Assembly: GCF_008704795.1 (NCBI RefSeq)
Contig: NZ_CP023690.1
Coordinates: 9,186,501 to 9,250,500, forward strand
Direction: 5' to 3'
Origin: Streptomyces spectabilis
Lineage (GTDB): Bacteria > Actinomycetota > Actinomycetes > Streptomycetales > Streptomycetaceae
DNA: 64,000 nucleotides
The translations under genes and the position numbers were made by a program. Positions within the stretch are counted from its first letter, which is position 1. Every line of letters begins with the position of its first letter. Of this stretch, positions 1-7,943 are shown in pieces. The notes beneath the pieces are model-generated. The model had not been told where the DNA came from. It searched no databases and saw only the letters and a program-made list of their open reading frames with translations.

Positions 1-1
1 C

Positions 2-1510
2 CCCCGCGAGGTCACGATCCACATGGCCGACTACCCGGCCGCCTGCGTCGACGGCTCGATCGTCATCGGCGGCCGCCGACTCAGTACCTGGCTGGACGCC
101 GACTCGTTCGAGGGCGGAGCCGCGAAGGGACGCTGGGAGCTGATCGACCTCCACGCCAAGATCCCGACGGACATGACTGGCCGCAGGGACGTGGGCCTGA
201 AGTGCACGGGCCGGGACTGGGAGAAGGCAGGCGAGATCACCCTTCCGGCGCGGGACCAGCTGACGCTCTTCCAGCTACCCCTAGGGTCCACCCGGCATCC
301 AGAAGGGGAGAAGGGCCCGATCACACCGTCCCCCTCGCCGGACAAGACGCATGGGAAGAACGGCGGCTCGCACCAGCGGGGCGGAGACAAGGACGATCCG
401 GACAAGAACGATGACGGCGCGAGTACCCGGCCGAACGACAAAAAGGGGAAGGACGGCGACGACCCGCAAGGCTCGACCCCTGACGATCCGGACCTCGGCC
501 TCGTCGGTGCCCTGCGCACCCCGGCCGATGTCTCCTGGGCGCTGAAGGACCTGGCCGGATCGGTCGGCATGGCCGCCTGGTTCCTGATCCTGGTCCTCCT
601 GTTGGAGAGGGCCTTCCCGTCACAGCTCGCCGACAACGCGCTGGGCCGCTGGTGGCTCCGCCGTCAGCAGCAGAGGCGGTCCCGGCCGCCGAGGCTGCCC
701 GGGTGGGCCAGGGTGTGCGGTTTCGCGCTCCTGGGCGGCTCCTTGGCTGTCTGGGCCGACGCCACGACGGGCCTGAGCTCGACGACCGCGATCAAGACCG
801 CGGGCGCGGCCGGGGGGATGCTCGTCATCCTGGTCGCCTACGAGAAGACCAAGGACTCCTTGCTGAGCCCTCGGCGGAACGGATTCCGCTCCGAGCTGCG
901 CGTGGTCCCCGCGGGACTGCTGCTCGCGGGCCTGATGACGGCGATGTCCCGGTTCCTGGAGTTCCCGGTCCCGTACGTCTACGGCCTGGTCGCCGTGTAC
1001 ATGGTGCTCAGCTCGCCCCGCCGCGGCTCCGGTGACCCGGACGACGGCCTGCCCAAGGGCCAGGCGGTCCTGATCGGCGGGATCTGCGTACTGGCCGCAG
1101 TGGTCCTCCTGTGGGTGCTGGGCGCGCCCTTGCTCGAAGCCGTCCAGGCGGAGCACGCGCGGCCCGAAAGCCTCCGGTACGCCCTTGCCTACGCCGTGGG
1201 CCTCACGGTCGTCGCCGGCGTCGAGGTGGTGGTGTTCGGCCTGCTCCCGCTGTCCGGCATGGACGGCCACAGCCTGAAGGACTGGAACAAGCCCGCCTGG
1301 TACGCCCTCTACCTCATCGGTCTGACCTTCTTCTTCCACGTCCTGCTGCACAGCCTCCACCCGGGTGTGGGCAGCGACCTGGTGGTCGACGGGGACCTGC
1401 GCTGGTGGACGCTCGGCATAGCCACCGGCCTGTTCGTGGTGTTCGGGGCCGTCTCCCTGGCTCTGCGGTGGTACGTGGGGCGTTACGAGCGGCGGCCTCA
1501 GACGGCCTGA
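2..1510 (+). CDS. Polytopic membrane protein, 5' end probably outside the window
   Basis: The frame is open from base 2 through an ATG at 23, so the true N-terminus may lie upstream; the ATG at 23 has only a modest GAGGT-like upstream sequence. From that ATG, about 90 residues look like the end of a soluble beta-rich domain. A charged low-complexity linker of Gly, Lys, Asp and Pro runs to about residue 165, and about eight or nine hydrophobic segments lie between residues 180 and 487. A conserved-looking stretch near residue 410 reads LLPLSGMDG, which superficially resembles the second motif of site-2 proteases, but no HExxH is present. I do not recognise the family. It is likely a membrane-anchored sensor or scaffold; function unknown. 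Confidence 0.7.
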   Translation, partial: PREVTIHMADYPAACVDGSIVIGGRRLSTWLDADSFEGGAAKGRWELIDLHAKIPTDMTGRRDVGLKCTGRDWEKAGEITLPARDQLTLFQLPLGSTRHPEGEKGPITPSPSPDKTHGKNGGSHQRGGDKDDPDKNDDGASTRPNDKKGKDGDDPQGSTPDDPDLGLVGALRTPADVSWALKDLAGSVGMAAWFLILVLLLERAFPSQLADNALGRWWLRRQQQRRSRPPRLPGWARVCGFALLGGSLAVWADATTGLSSTTAIKTAGAAGGMLVILVAYEKTKDSLLSPRRNGFRSELRVVPAGLLLAGLMTAMSRFLEFPVPYVYGLVAVYMVLSSPRRGSGDPDDGLPKGQAVLIGGICVLAAVVLLWVLGAPLLEAVQAEHARPESLRYALAYAVGLTVVAGVEVVVFGLLPLSGMDGHSLKDWNKPAWYALYLIGLTFFFHVLLHSLHPGVGSDLVVDGDLRWWTLGIATGLFVVFGAVSLALRWYVGRYERRPQTA

Positions 1511-1513
1511 CGC

Positions 1514-1569
1514 CGGTGCCCGGTGCCCGGTGCCCGGTGCCCGGTGGCCGGTGCCGGGAGCCCGGAGCC
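1514..1569. repeat. Tandem heptamer CGGTGCC, about 8 copies
   Basis: Directly after the preceding stop codon, the unit CGGTGCC recurs at 1514, 1521, 1528, 1535 and 1549. Variants CGGTGGC (1542), GGGAGCC (1556) and CGGAGCC (1563) complete the run. It is intergenic, so copy-number changes would not shift a coding frame, but they would alter the spacing to the next gene. Confidence 0.85.
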
Positions 1570-1593
1570 GGGATGGGGAGGGCGTGATCGCCC

Positions 1594-2172
1594 GTGCGAT
1601 CATGGCGTGTCATGACCACACACGGGGACCTCGCCAAGGGTGAGCACGGGGGTGAGCACGGGGCGGACGGCTGGCCGGACATACCCGGTGACACCGCGCT
1701 CACCCTCAGGATTCCCGAGGCGGATCCGCTGGTACGGGCCGGGTTTCCCGCCCATGTGACCGTGCTCTACCCGTTCCTGCACGAGAGCCGCATCGACGCG
1801 CGGCTCGACGGCGAGCTCTCCGCACTCTTCGCCGGGCACGACGCGTTCACCCTGACGTTCGCCGCGTTCGGCCGCTACCCGGGGGTGCTCTACCTCGATC
1901 CATGGCCGCGCGACCTGGTTCAGGTGCTCACCAAGGAGCTCACCCAGCGGTGGCCGGAAGCGGTGCCTTACCGAGGGATCTTCGGCGCCGGGCTCGACCC
2001 GCACCTGACGGTCGCGAACAGCGAGGGCCCCGCCACGCAAGAGGCCGCGTACGACCGGCTGGAGAGCGACATCGCGACCGCGCTGCCGCTGGTCTGCCGC
2101 GTGCGGACGGTCGATCTGATCGTGTGGGACGGCTCCCGTTGGCAGAGCCGCACCGAGTACGCGCTCGGATGA
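1594..2172 (+). CDS. 2'-5' RNA ligase-like 2H phosphoesterase
   Basis: The protein carries the two H-x-T/S-x motifs of the 2H phosphoesterase superfamily: HVTVLYPF near the N-terminal third and HLTVAN near residue 150, spaced as in bacterial 2'-5' RNA ligase/cyclic phosphodiesterase-like proteins. These enzymes act on cyclic phosphate or 2'-5' linked RNA ends in the cytoplasm; the substrate here cannot be told. A GGGGAGGG at 1575-1582 is 11 nt before GTG 1594, so that start is preferred, but ATG 1612 is an alternative. It converges on the topoisomerase gene with a gap of only 4 bp. Confidence 0.8.
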   Translation: MRSWRVMTTHGDLAKGEHGGEHGADGWPDIPGDTALTLRIPEADPLVRAGFPAHVTVLYPFLHESRIDARLDGELSALFAGHDAFTLTFAAFGRYPGVLYLDPWPRDLVQVLTKELTQRWPEAVPYRGIFGAGLDPHLTVANSEGPATQEAAYDRLESDIATALPLVCRVRTVDLIVWDGSRWQSRTEYALG

Positions 2173-2176
2173 CAGC

Positions 2177-3211
2177 TCACTTCGCCCCGGGCGCCCGCCC
2201 GGTGCGGAGCATGCGCAGCACGGCCCGCTCGGCGGGCCCTTGCGTCGCCGGGGTCCCGTGGGTGCCCGTGGTTCCGAGGAGCGGCAGGACGGCGGCCACG
2301 GTGACGCCTTCCTCGTACAACTCGATGACCCTGGGGTTGATGTAGGACGCGCGGCAGACGGCGGGAGTGTTGCCGAGGTACGTGGCGACCTCCCGGACGG
2401 ACCTGCCGATGGCGCGCCGCCGGGCGGCCTCGCTGTGCGCGGCGCCCTGCGAGACGGCGAGAGCCACGGCGGCCATGACGGTGGCGTGCCAGGTCCTGAA
2501 GTCCTTGGCGGTGACCTCCAGACCGGCCAACTCCTTGAGATAGGCGTTGACTTCCGCGGCGCTGATCTCGTGCCAGTCGGGGCGCTCCCAGTAGACGAAC
2601 AGCCGCTCGCCGCCGTGGCGGCGGCGGGCGAGCGCGACGATGCTGCGGCACGCGGAGGGGTCGGTGACCGCGTGGACCTGCTCCTTGCCCTGCTTGGAGG
2701 GGTAGGTGAACACCACCTCGCCGCGTCGGCAGCGGGTGTGTTCGCGCAACAGGGTGGTGAGGCCGTAGGTGTCGTTCAGATCGGCGTAGCGGTCGCTGCC
2801 GACCCGGAAGAACCCCAGGTCGAGGAGGCGTACGGCGGTGGCGAGGACTCTCAGTCTGGTGAGTCCGCGGTCACCGAGGTGTGCTTCCACGGCCTCCCGC
2901 ACCTTCGGCAGGCGGTCCGCGACGTCGAGGACGTGCTCGTGCTTGGCCTGCTCCTGTTCGGCACGGAACTGGGGGTGGTACAGGTACTGCCGTCGCCCGG
3001 CGGCGTCGGTGCCGACGGCCTGCAGATGACCGTTGGCCTTGGCGCAGATCCAGACGTCGCGCCACGCGGGCGGGATCACGAGCGTTTTGATGCGGTCCAG
3101 CTCGGCGGCGTCGCGCAAGGGCCGTCCGTGCGGATCGAGGTAGCGGAAGCCCCGCCCGTGCCGTTTGCGGGCGTAGCCCGGATCGGTGGGGCGGCAGTGG
3201 CAGAGGCGCAC
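2177..3211 (-). CDS. DNA topoisomerase IB (poxvirus/Deinococcus type)
   Basis: This 344-residue protein has the size and motif order of compact bacterial type IB topoisomerases, which relax supercoils by nicking one strand through a 3'-phosphotyrosine. Likely catalytic residues are Arg136 (FFRVGSDRYA), Lys173 in PSKQGK, Arg239 with His242 in KDFRTWHAT, Asn281, and the nucleophile Tyr290 in CRASYINPR. All align by position with the known Deinococcus enzyme. The N-terminal domain (residues 20-100) has the usual IPPAW and QYLYHP motifs. It lies 42 bp upstream of nothing co-directional except the SRPBCC gene before it, from which it may be co-transcribed. Confidence 0.93.
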   Translation of the reverse strand: MRLCHCRPTDPGYARKRHGRGFRYLDPHGRPLRDAAELDRIKTLVIPPAWRDVWICAKANGHLQAVGTDAAGRRQYLYHPQFRAEQEQAKHEHVLDVADRLPKVREAVEAHLGDRGLTRLRVLATAVRLLDLGFFRVGSDRYADLNDTYGLTTLLREHTRCRRGEVVFTYPSKQGKEQVHAVTDPSACRSIVALARRRHGGERLFVYWERPDWHEISAAEVNAYLKELAGLEVTAKDFRTWHATVMAAVALAVSQGAAHSEAARRRAIGRSVREVATYLGNTPAVCRASYINPRVIELYEEGVTVAAVLPLLGTTGTHGTPATQGPAERAVLRMLRTGRAPGAK

Positions 3212-3253
3212 ACGAACCTCCTGGACCTCGCGGCGGATCGCTGTCGGCGCTTG

Positions 3254-3667
3254 TCAGCCCGCCGCGTTGTCGACGCGCAGCCGCACCTGTTCCTCCAGGC
3301 GCCGGAGGCTGCTGTCCAACGCGGCGTCGACGGCCTCCTTGCCCGGGTCGTGGCTCTCGTCGGAGAAGGTGAGGTGCACGGTCGCCTCGCTGGAGCCGCC
3401 GTCGACCTCGGTGACCTGGAGCCAGCCGGTGTAGCTTCCCTGGTCGCGGGTGCCCCATTCGAGCCGCATCCGCTCGCGCAGGGTGCGCAGTTCGGCGGCG
3501 GTGTCCTCGTCGGTGCGGTCCTCGTGCACGCTGACCTCGGGGAGGTGCTCGGCCCGCACATGGAGGGCGTCCGGCAGCCAGCTGTCGAGTTGGTCGACCT
3601 GGGCGGCCTGGTCGAAGACGTGCTCGGGCTGCGCGGGCATCGTGCGTGAACGCTCGTACTCGGTCAT
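3254..3667 (-). CDS. SRPBCC-family (polyketide cyclase/START-like) protein
   Basis: The 137-residue product begins MTEYERSRTMPAQPEHVFDQAAQ and keeps the pattern of SRPBCC proteins: an N-terminal strand, a helix with VFDxxAQ, a central beta-sheet (GWLQVTEVDGGSSEATVHL) and a long C-terminal helix that begins about residue 110. These proteins bind hydrophobic ligands. The in-frame GTG 39 bp upstream is a weaker start, because the family N-terminus begins at this ATG. It lies 42 bp upstream of the topoisomerase gene on the same strand. No specific ligand can be assigned. Confidence 0.75.
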   Translation of the reverse strand: MTEYERSRTMPAQPEHVFDQAAQVDQLDSWLPDALHVRAEHLPEVSVHEDRTDEDTAAELRTLRERMRLEWGTRDQGSYTGWLQVTEVDGGSSEATVHLTFSDESHDPGKEAVDAALDSSLRRLEEQVRLRVDNAAG

Positions 3668-3747
3668 GGCGGTCCCGTCCTCGGGCGGCGGCCATACGGC
3701 AGACACCAGTACCCGCCGTACGCGAACGTGAGCCCCCTGCGGAGACT

Positions 3748-4074
3748 TCAGTGGCCGAGCGCCCGCTTCAGTTCCTTCTTGTTCATCGACGAGCGGCCCT
3801 CGATGTTCTTCTTCTTGGCCTCCTCGTACAGCTGGTCACGGGTGGGGCCCTCGGAGCCGCTGTGCGAGCGTTCGCCGCCGCGCTGGTACGCGGACTTCTT
3901 GTCGCGCGTCGAGGTCTTGCTCGCGGTCTTGGACTCGCCGGAACGCGCCCGCTCCTTGTTGACCGTGCGGGCTGCGATCTCCTTCGCGCGCTTGGTGGAC
4001 TCCCCGCGCTTCTCCGCGCTCTCCTTGATGTGCTCGTACTGGCGCTCACGCTTCTTGCTGGATCCAGCGGGCAT
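3748..4074 (-). CDS. Small basic protein with C-terminal Rho-N-like helix motif
   Basis: A 108-residue, very Lys/Arg/Glu-rich protein starts MPAGSSKKRERQYEHIKES behind a strong GAGGAGAGG ribosome site. The C-terminal 45 residues (TRDQLYEEAKKKNIEGRSSMNKKELKRAL) match the helix-extended-loop-helix of Rho termination factor N-terminal-like domains, often annotated in streptomycetes as plasmid stabilization protein. These domains bind nucleic acid. The middle (residues 1-60) is disordered and highly charged. The same-frame codons upstream to 4488 lack family similarity and are not included. Confidence 0.8.
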   Translation of the reverse strand: MPAGSSKKRERQYEHIKESAEKRGESTKRAKEIAARTVNKERARSGESKTASKTSTRDKKSAYQRGGERSHSGSEGPTRDQLYEEAKKKNIEGRSSMNKKELKRALGH

Positions 4075-4186
4075 GGGACAACCTCTCCTCGGTGCTCTCG
4101 AAGGCGCCGCGCTCGGGTTCGGCCTACGCGTGCCCTTCCTCTCTCGGGGCAAACGGGCGGGGCCGCTTCTCCAGGGGCCGACCCGG

Positions 4187-4588
4187 CTATCCGAGACCGC
4201 CTCCACCGAAGCTGCTGCCGCGCCCCTTCCGGTGGTCCTTCGGGTCCTGGGAGTCGCTGGGGTGCGTGCTCGACTGGCCGTAGCCCTCTTTGAGCTCGTG
4301 CGGGGTGAGCCAGCCGCCGTCGTGAGGCACTTCGTCGGGGTCCCGGTACTCCCGGACTTCCCTGACGGGGCCGTCCTCGGGGAGGTGCGGCTGTTCGTCC
4401 GGACGCGGCCGCCTGGCCTCCCGCGACTGCACGCGGCGGCCCCAGACGAAGGCCGCGAGGAGAACGCCGACCACGGCAATACCGGCAATCCACATCAGCA
4501 ACGCCGTGCCGGAGGAGGCAGCAAGTTCCCACTCCATGGTCTTCATATCAGTGTTGTACCCGTCTCCACTCGAAAAATAGCCAGTCAT
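4187..4588 (-). CDS. DUF6479 single-pass membrane protein
   Basis: The 133-residue protein has a short N-terminus, one transmembrane helix at about residues 28-50 (ALLMWIAGIAVVGVLLAAFVWG), a cluster of Arg, and a hydrophilic C-terminal tail with P-D-E-V-P-H-D-G-G-W-L-T-P-H-E-L. This layout is characteristic of the streptomycete DUF6479 family, whose function is unknown. The start at 4588 is supported by GGGAGGCG just upstream; internal ATGs at about residues 15 and 18 are alternatives. The C-terminus ends in a Gly-rich stretch. Confidence 0.75.
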   Translation of the reverse strand: MTGYFSSGDGYNTDMKTMEWELAASSGTALLMWIAGIAVVGVLLAAFVWGRRVQSREARRPRPDEQPHLPEDGPVREVREYRDPDEVPHDGGWLTPHELKEGYGQSSTHPSDSQDPKDHRKGRGSSFGGGGLG

Positions 4589-4972
4589 TGACGCCTCCCG
4601 TATGACCAGGGGGAATCCCGCTGTGACGTACTATGTGAATTCGGAATAGGTATTCGCCTACCTGCGGCAGTGGGCTCGGACTGCTGGCCTCAGGGGCGTA
4701 CCGCATGCGCGTGGCGGTATGGAATTGCGGCCGCCCTCGCTCTCGTTCTCTTCTCGGCAGCTCTGTGCCCGGTGTCGGGGAGAGCAGGGAAGGAATTCCC
4801 CGGCAGTGTTTTCCCGGTGGTCGATCCGAGCATGACGGCCATACTCGGCGCCTTATGAATGCGGCGCTTCCGGCCTTCGGTGACGGACGTGAACGTGAAA
4901 TGCTTGACCCCGACCGGCCGGAGCCATGCCGTGCGCGATCGCGGCGCACCGCCATCGCCGACGCCCGTTGGG
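4589..4972. other. Intergenic region, no confident gene
   Basis: No coding sequence is supported in these 384 bases. Bases 4610-4655 are noticeably more A/T-rich than the surroundings and probably hold the promoter of the leftward DUF6479 gene. A rightward open frame of 62 codons at 4670 has a hydrophobic stretch but no ribosome site and atypical codon use. Confidence 0.5.
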
Positions 4973-5167
4973 TCAGCCGAGTGATTCCTCCGGGTGGGCC
5001 TGCGTCTGAAGCCGCCAGTACTCGCCCGAGCAGCCCGCCGGAAGCGGTGGAAACCGGTGGGACTTCACATCGGTGCTCCAGTGATGCTCGCCGCCGCAGT
5101 CGCATTCGTAGATCCCGCTGGAGGGCACGACCTCGCCGGGATGCCATGTCGTCTTTTCCTCGTCCAT
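4973..5167 (-). CDS. Small zinc-ribbon-like protein
   Basis: This 64-residue protein starts MDEEKTTWHPGEVVPSSGIYECDCGGEHHW and contains CDC plus a later Cys in PPLPAGCSGEYWRL. The pattern W-x-P-G-E-x-V-P-x-S-G-x-Y-x-C-x-C-G with a later F-P-P-x-P-x-x-C is seen in small YjzC-like and zinc-ribbon proteins of bacilli and streptomycetes. The function is not established. It is encoded 64 bp downstream of the ArsR-type regulator on the same strand and may share its transcript. Confidence 0.65.
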   Translation of the reverse strand: MDEEKTTWHPGEVVPSSGIYECDCGGEHHWSTDVKSHRFPPLPAGCSGEYWRLQTQAHPEESLG

Positions 5168-5231
5168 GACTCCAGGTCTACGTCGGCCTCCACCGCCCCG
5201 CGACCGGGAAGCCGCCGACCGCGCGGCGTAC

Positions 5232-6317
5232 TCAGCGCAGCACGGCGGCCAGCAGATCCGTGCCCAGTGCCGACAGGTCCGGCACCTTGAGGGCGTGGTG
5301 GACGTAGCGGCCGTGCCGCCGGGAGGTGAGCAGGCCCGCGCGGCGGAGGACGGCGAGGTGGCGGGAGACCTCCGGACGGGAGAGTTCCCAGGCATGGGCC
5401 AGCTCGCCGGTGGTGTGGGGGCCGCGGGCCAGGGTGCGCAGGAGGCGTAGCCGCAGCGGGTGGGCGAGGGCATCGAGGCGCAGGGTGACCGTTTCCAGGG
5501 ACACGGGCTCCGCCGGGCCGGGCTCGGCCACGGGGTACTGCACCACCGGCTGCCATCCGGGCGCGTGGACCACGACCAGGTGCGGGCTGCCGAAGACACT
5601 GGGGATGAAGGTGACCCCGGTGCCGTGGGCGGAGGTCGCCTTGTCCTGGAGCTTGTCCACGACGATGCAGTCGCCGTCCGGTGCCAGGGCGACCGCGCGG
5701 GAGGCCGACGCGAGTGCCGCCCCGACGCCCTGACGCCTCAGCAGGTCGTGCTTGAGGCGCAGATCGGTGGCCAGCCGCACGGCCACACCCGTCCAGGCGG
5801 CATCGAAGAACGCGTCGGCGCACTGTTCGAGGGTCTGGCGCACCCGCGCCCGCACGGCCGCCGGGTCCGCGAGCAGCCGCTCCGCGAAGGCCTCCTGCCG
5901 GGCGCCGCGGGCCTGGGCCAGATCCAGGGCCCGCTCGCGCGCGGTCGCGTCGGTGAGGGGCGACGGCGCGGCGGAGCGGAGCCGGTTGCTGCCGCACGTG
6001 GTGACGAGCGCGGCGGTCACGTACGCCTCGTCAGCGATCCGGTCCACGTCGTCCAGCTCCTCGGCGAGGGTCGGCCGGGGCCGGGCGGGCAGCAGGAAGT
6101 CCGCTTGTGAGGAACGCCAGAGGAACTCCGCCTCCCGCAACCGCTCGGCCAGCTCCGGCCGCAGCCCCGCCCAGACGTCCCCGGCCCACCCGGCGAACTG
6201 CGGATGATGCCCCGGTTCGGCCAGCACGTGCAGCATCGCGGTCAGTTCGGCCAGCGGGGAAGCGGCGAACCGCAGCCGCTCGGACGGCAGACCGCTGATG
6301 TCGATCCTCAGCGTCAT
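5232..6317 (-). CDS. ArsR-type HTH regulator with N-terminal DUF5937 domain
   Basis: A protein of about 361 residues has a long N-terminal DUF5937-like region (SGLPSERLRFAASPLAELTAMLHVL) and a C-terminal ArsR-type winged helix. The latter reads LDALAHPLRLRLLRTLARGPHTTGELAHAWELSRPEVSRHLAVLRRAGLLTSRRHGRYVHH. The architecture is common in streptomycetes, where such regulators sit divergent from exporter genes. The ATG at 6317 and a GTG two codons upstream are both possible starts; neither has a clear ribosome site. It diverges from an MFS gene across a 29-bp perfect dyad, so autoregulation and control of the exporter are the likely roles. Confidence 0.85.
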   Translation of the reverse strand: MTLRIDISGLPSERLRFAASPLAELTAMLHVLAEPGHHPQFAGWAGDVWAGLRPELAERLREAEFLWRSSQADFLLPARPRPTLAEELDDVDRIADEAYVTAALVTTCGSNRLRSAAPSPLTDATARERALDLAQARGARQEAFAERLLADPAAVRARVRQTLEQCADAFFDAAWTGVAVRLATDLRLKHDLLRRQGVGAALASASRAVALAPDGDCIVVDKLQDKATSAHGTGVTFIPSVFGSPHLVVVHAPGWQPVVQYPVAEPGPAEPVSLETVTLRLDALAHPLRLRLLRTLARGPHTTGELAHAWELSRPEVSRHLAVLRRAGLLTSRRHGRYVHHALKVPDLSALGTDLLAAVLR

Positions 6318-6352
6318 CCGCACATCATCACCGACCGGCCGACGGACCTCGG

Positions 6353-6381
6353 CGTCGGTTGACGGGGTCCGTCAACCGACG
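6353..6381. promoter_or_regulatory. Perfect 13-bp inverted repeat operator
   Basis: The arm CGTCGGTTGACGG (6353-6365) is followed by a 3-nt spacer and its exact reverse complement at 6369-6381. It lies 35 bp before the MFS start and 35 bp before the regulator start, so it is well placed to bind the divergent ArsR-type protein and control both genes. Confidence 0.8.
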
Positions 6382-6416
6382 AGGTCAGCCGGGCCGCCGT
6401 CCGCACCGTTGGCGCC

Positions 6417-7634
6417 ATGGCAACCACCACCAAGATGCGGCCCCGCGCCCTCGTCCGCGCTTCCGGAGGCCCCCGCTACGCCGTCGCCCTGGCCGTGGAC
6501 GCGCTCGGCACCGGCCTGTTGCGGCCCTTCCTCCTGCTCTACGGCGTGACGGTGCTGAGGCTCTCCGCACCGGCCACCGGCATCGCCATGACGGTCGGCG
6601 TCGTCGTGGGTCTGGTGTGCATGCCCGCGGTGGGCCGCTGGCTCGACCGGGGCGCACGCAGCACGGTCGTAGCGGCGTCGATGCTGGTACGGGTGGTGGG
6701 GGTGGCGCTGCTCCTGGCCACCCCGGCGGGGCACGTGGGTCTTTTCGCGACGGCGGCGCTGGTCCTCGGCGTCGGCAACCAGGCCTGGCCCGCCGCCCAC
6801 GCGGCGCTCGTGGCCACGGTCGCCCACGGCCGGGAACGCGACGCCGCTCTCGCCGCGGGGCGCGCCCTGCGCAACGCCGCCCTGGGCGTGGGCGCGCTCA
6901 TCGCCACCGTCTGCCTCGCGGGCGGCACCACCGCGCTGCGGGCCCTTGCCGTCGTCACCGGCCTCGCCTACCTCGTCGCCGCGGGCCTGGCGTGGTCGGT
7001 CCACCTGTACGCGCAGCCGGCGGCTGCCTCGCCGCAGAGCGGGGACGCCGAGCCCGCGCCCCGCATGCGCGCGCTCCTCGCCGCCAACGTGATCTACGTC
7101 TTCTGCCTCAACGTCCCCGAAATCGCCCTCCCTCTGGTCCTGGTGACGCAGCTGCACGCGTCCCCGGTGTGGTCGGCGGCCGTCTTCGTGGCCAACACGG
7201 TCCTCGTGGTCACCCTCCAGGTGCCGCTCACCGTCCTGATGTCCCGCTTCTCGCGTCGGACCGTCCTGGCCCTCGCGGGCGTCGTACTCGCGGCCTCCTA
7301 TCTCGGGTTCCTCGCGGCCACGTCCCTGGGGCGCGGCTGGGGTGCTCCCGCCGTCGCCGTGGTCTCCGTGGTCTGCACGCTCGGCGAGATCATCTACGCG
7401 GGCAGCGCCACCGCCCTCGTCACCCATCTCGCCCCGCCGCACGCCCTGGGCCGCGCCCTCGCCCGCTTCGAACTCTCCACGGGCTTCGGCCTCGCCGTCT
7501 CGCCGATGGCCCTCACCGCGCTCGCCCCGCACGGACCGACGGCCCTCTGGGGCAGTCTCACCGCTGTCACCCTCGTCTCCGCCTCGGCCGTCGCCAAGGA
7601 GAGGGGCCAAGAGATGAGGCAGGGGGATTCCTGA
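6417..7634 (+). CDS. MFS transporter
   Basis: The 405-residue protein has about twelve hydrophobic segments in two halves, with an intracellular loop carrying the degenerate MFS motif PAVGRWLDRGARS near residue 70. The N-terminus is cytoplasmic. This matches drug- or small-molecule exporters of the major facilitator superfamily. The gene is divergent from the DUF5937/ArsR regulator and shares its dyad operator, so it is probably the regulated target. The substrate cannot be inferred. The ATG is 35 bp after the operator and just behind a GTTGGCGCC sequence with no strong ribosome site. Confidence 0.88.
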   Translation: MATTTKMRPRALVRASGGPRYAVALAVDALGTGLLRPFLLLYGVTVLRLSAPATGIAMTVGVVVGLVCMPAVGRWLDRGARSTVVAASMLVRVVGVALLLATPAGHVGLFATAALVLGVGNQAWPAAHAALVATVAHGRERDAALAAGRALRNAALGVGALIATVCLAGGTTALRALAVVTGLAYLVAAGLAWSVHLYAQPAAASPQSGDAEPAPRMRALLAANVIYVFCLNVPEIALPLVLVTQLHASPVWSAAVFVANTVLVVTLQVPLTVLMSRFSRRTVLALAGVVLAASYLGFLAATSLGRGWGAPAVAVVSVVCTLGEIIYAGSATALVTHLAPPHALGRALARFELSTGFGLAVSPMALTALAPHGPTALWGSLTAVTLVSASAVAKERGQEMRQGDS

Positions 7635-7642
7635 CGCCGGAG

Positions 7643-7661
7643 CGGGTGCCAGCGGCACCCG
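7643..7661 (+). terminator. Hairpin after the MFS gene
   Basis: CGGGTGCC (7643-7650) pairs with GGCACCCG (7654-7661) across a 3-nt loop, starting 9 bp after the MFS stop codon. There is no T-tract, which is usual for actinomycete terminators. Its role is inferred from position and stem quality. Confidence 0.5.
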
Positions 7662-7801
7662 GTTGGCACCAGCTGGCGCCATGGTCGAGTGCGCACCCGG
7701 TTCGAACTCCTCCGTTGCGGCTCCGGCGTGTGTCGTGTTCCGAGGCGTGCCGAACCGGCCATGACCCTCTGACCTGCGGATGCGTCACTCCGTCCACGCT
7801 C

Positions 7802-7874
7802 TGGCGCCACGCGTGATGCGCATGGCGCCACAAGTGGCTCGCCATGGCGCCATGGATGTGCCATGATGGCGACA
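7802..7874. promoter_or_regulatory. Array of TGGCGCCA boxes at 21-22 bp spacing
   Basis: The perfect palindrome TGGCGCCA occurs at 7802-7809, 7823-7830 and 7845-7852, with a one-mismatch copy TGGCGACA at 7867-7874. A fifth perfect copy is further upstream at 7674-7681. The 21, 22 and 22 bp spacings place the boxes on one face of the helix. The array ends about 70 bp before the GtrA-like gene, in an otherwise empty 309-bp intergenic region (7635-7943). A DNA-binding protein acting cooperatively on this gene is the likely explanation. Confidence 0.6.
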
Positions 7875-7943
7875 TGAGGGGGTGCTCCTCGGTCTCACAG
7901 GCCAGGAGCGCGCGTTTCGGAGAGTCATCGAAGGGGTCGGATC

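Noticed and set aside
410..1510. Possible site-2-protease in the first membrane protein because of LLPLSGMDG
   Set aside because: No HExxH motif is present in any transmembrane segment, so a protease call is unsupported.
4670..4858. A 62-codon rightward frame with a hydrophobic stretch
   Set aside because: It has no ribosome site, starts at GTG, and codon use differs from neighbours, so it is probably chance.
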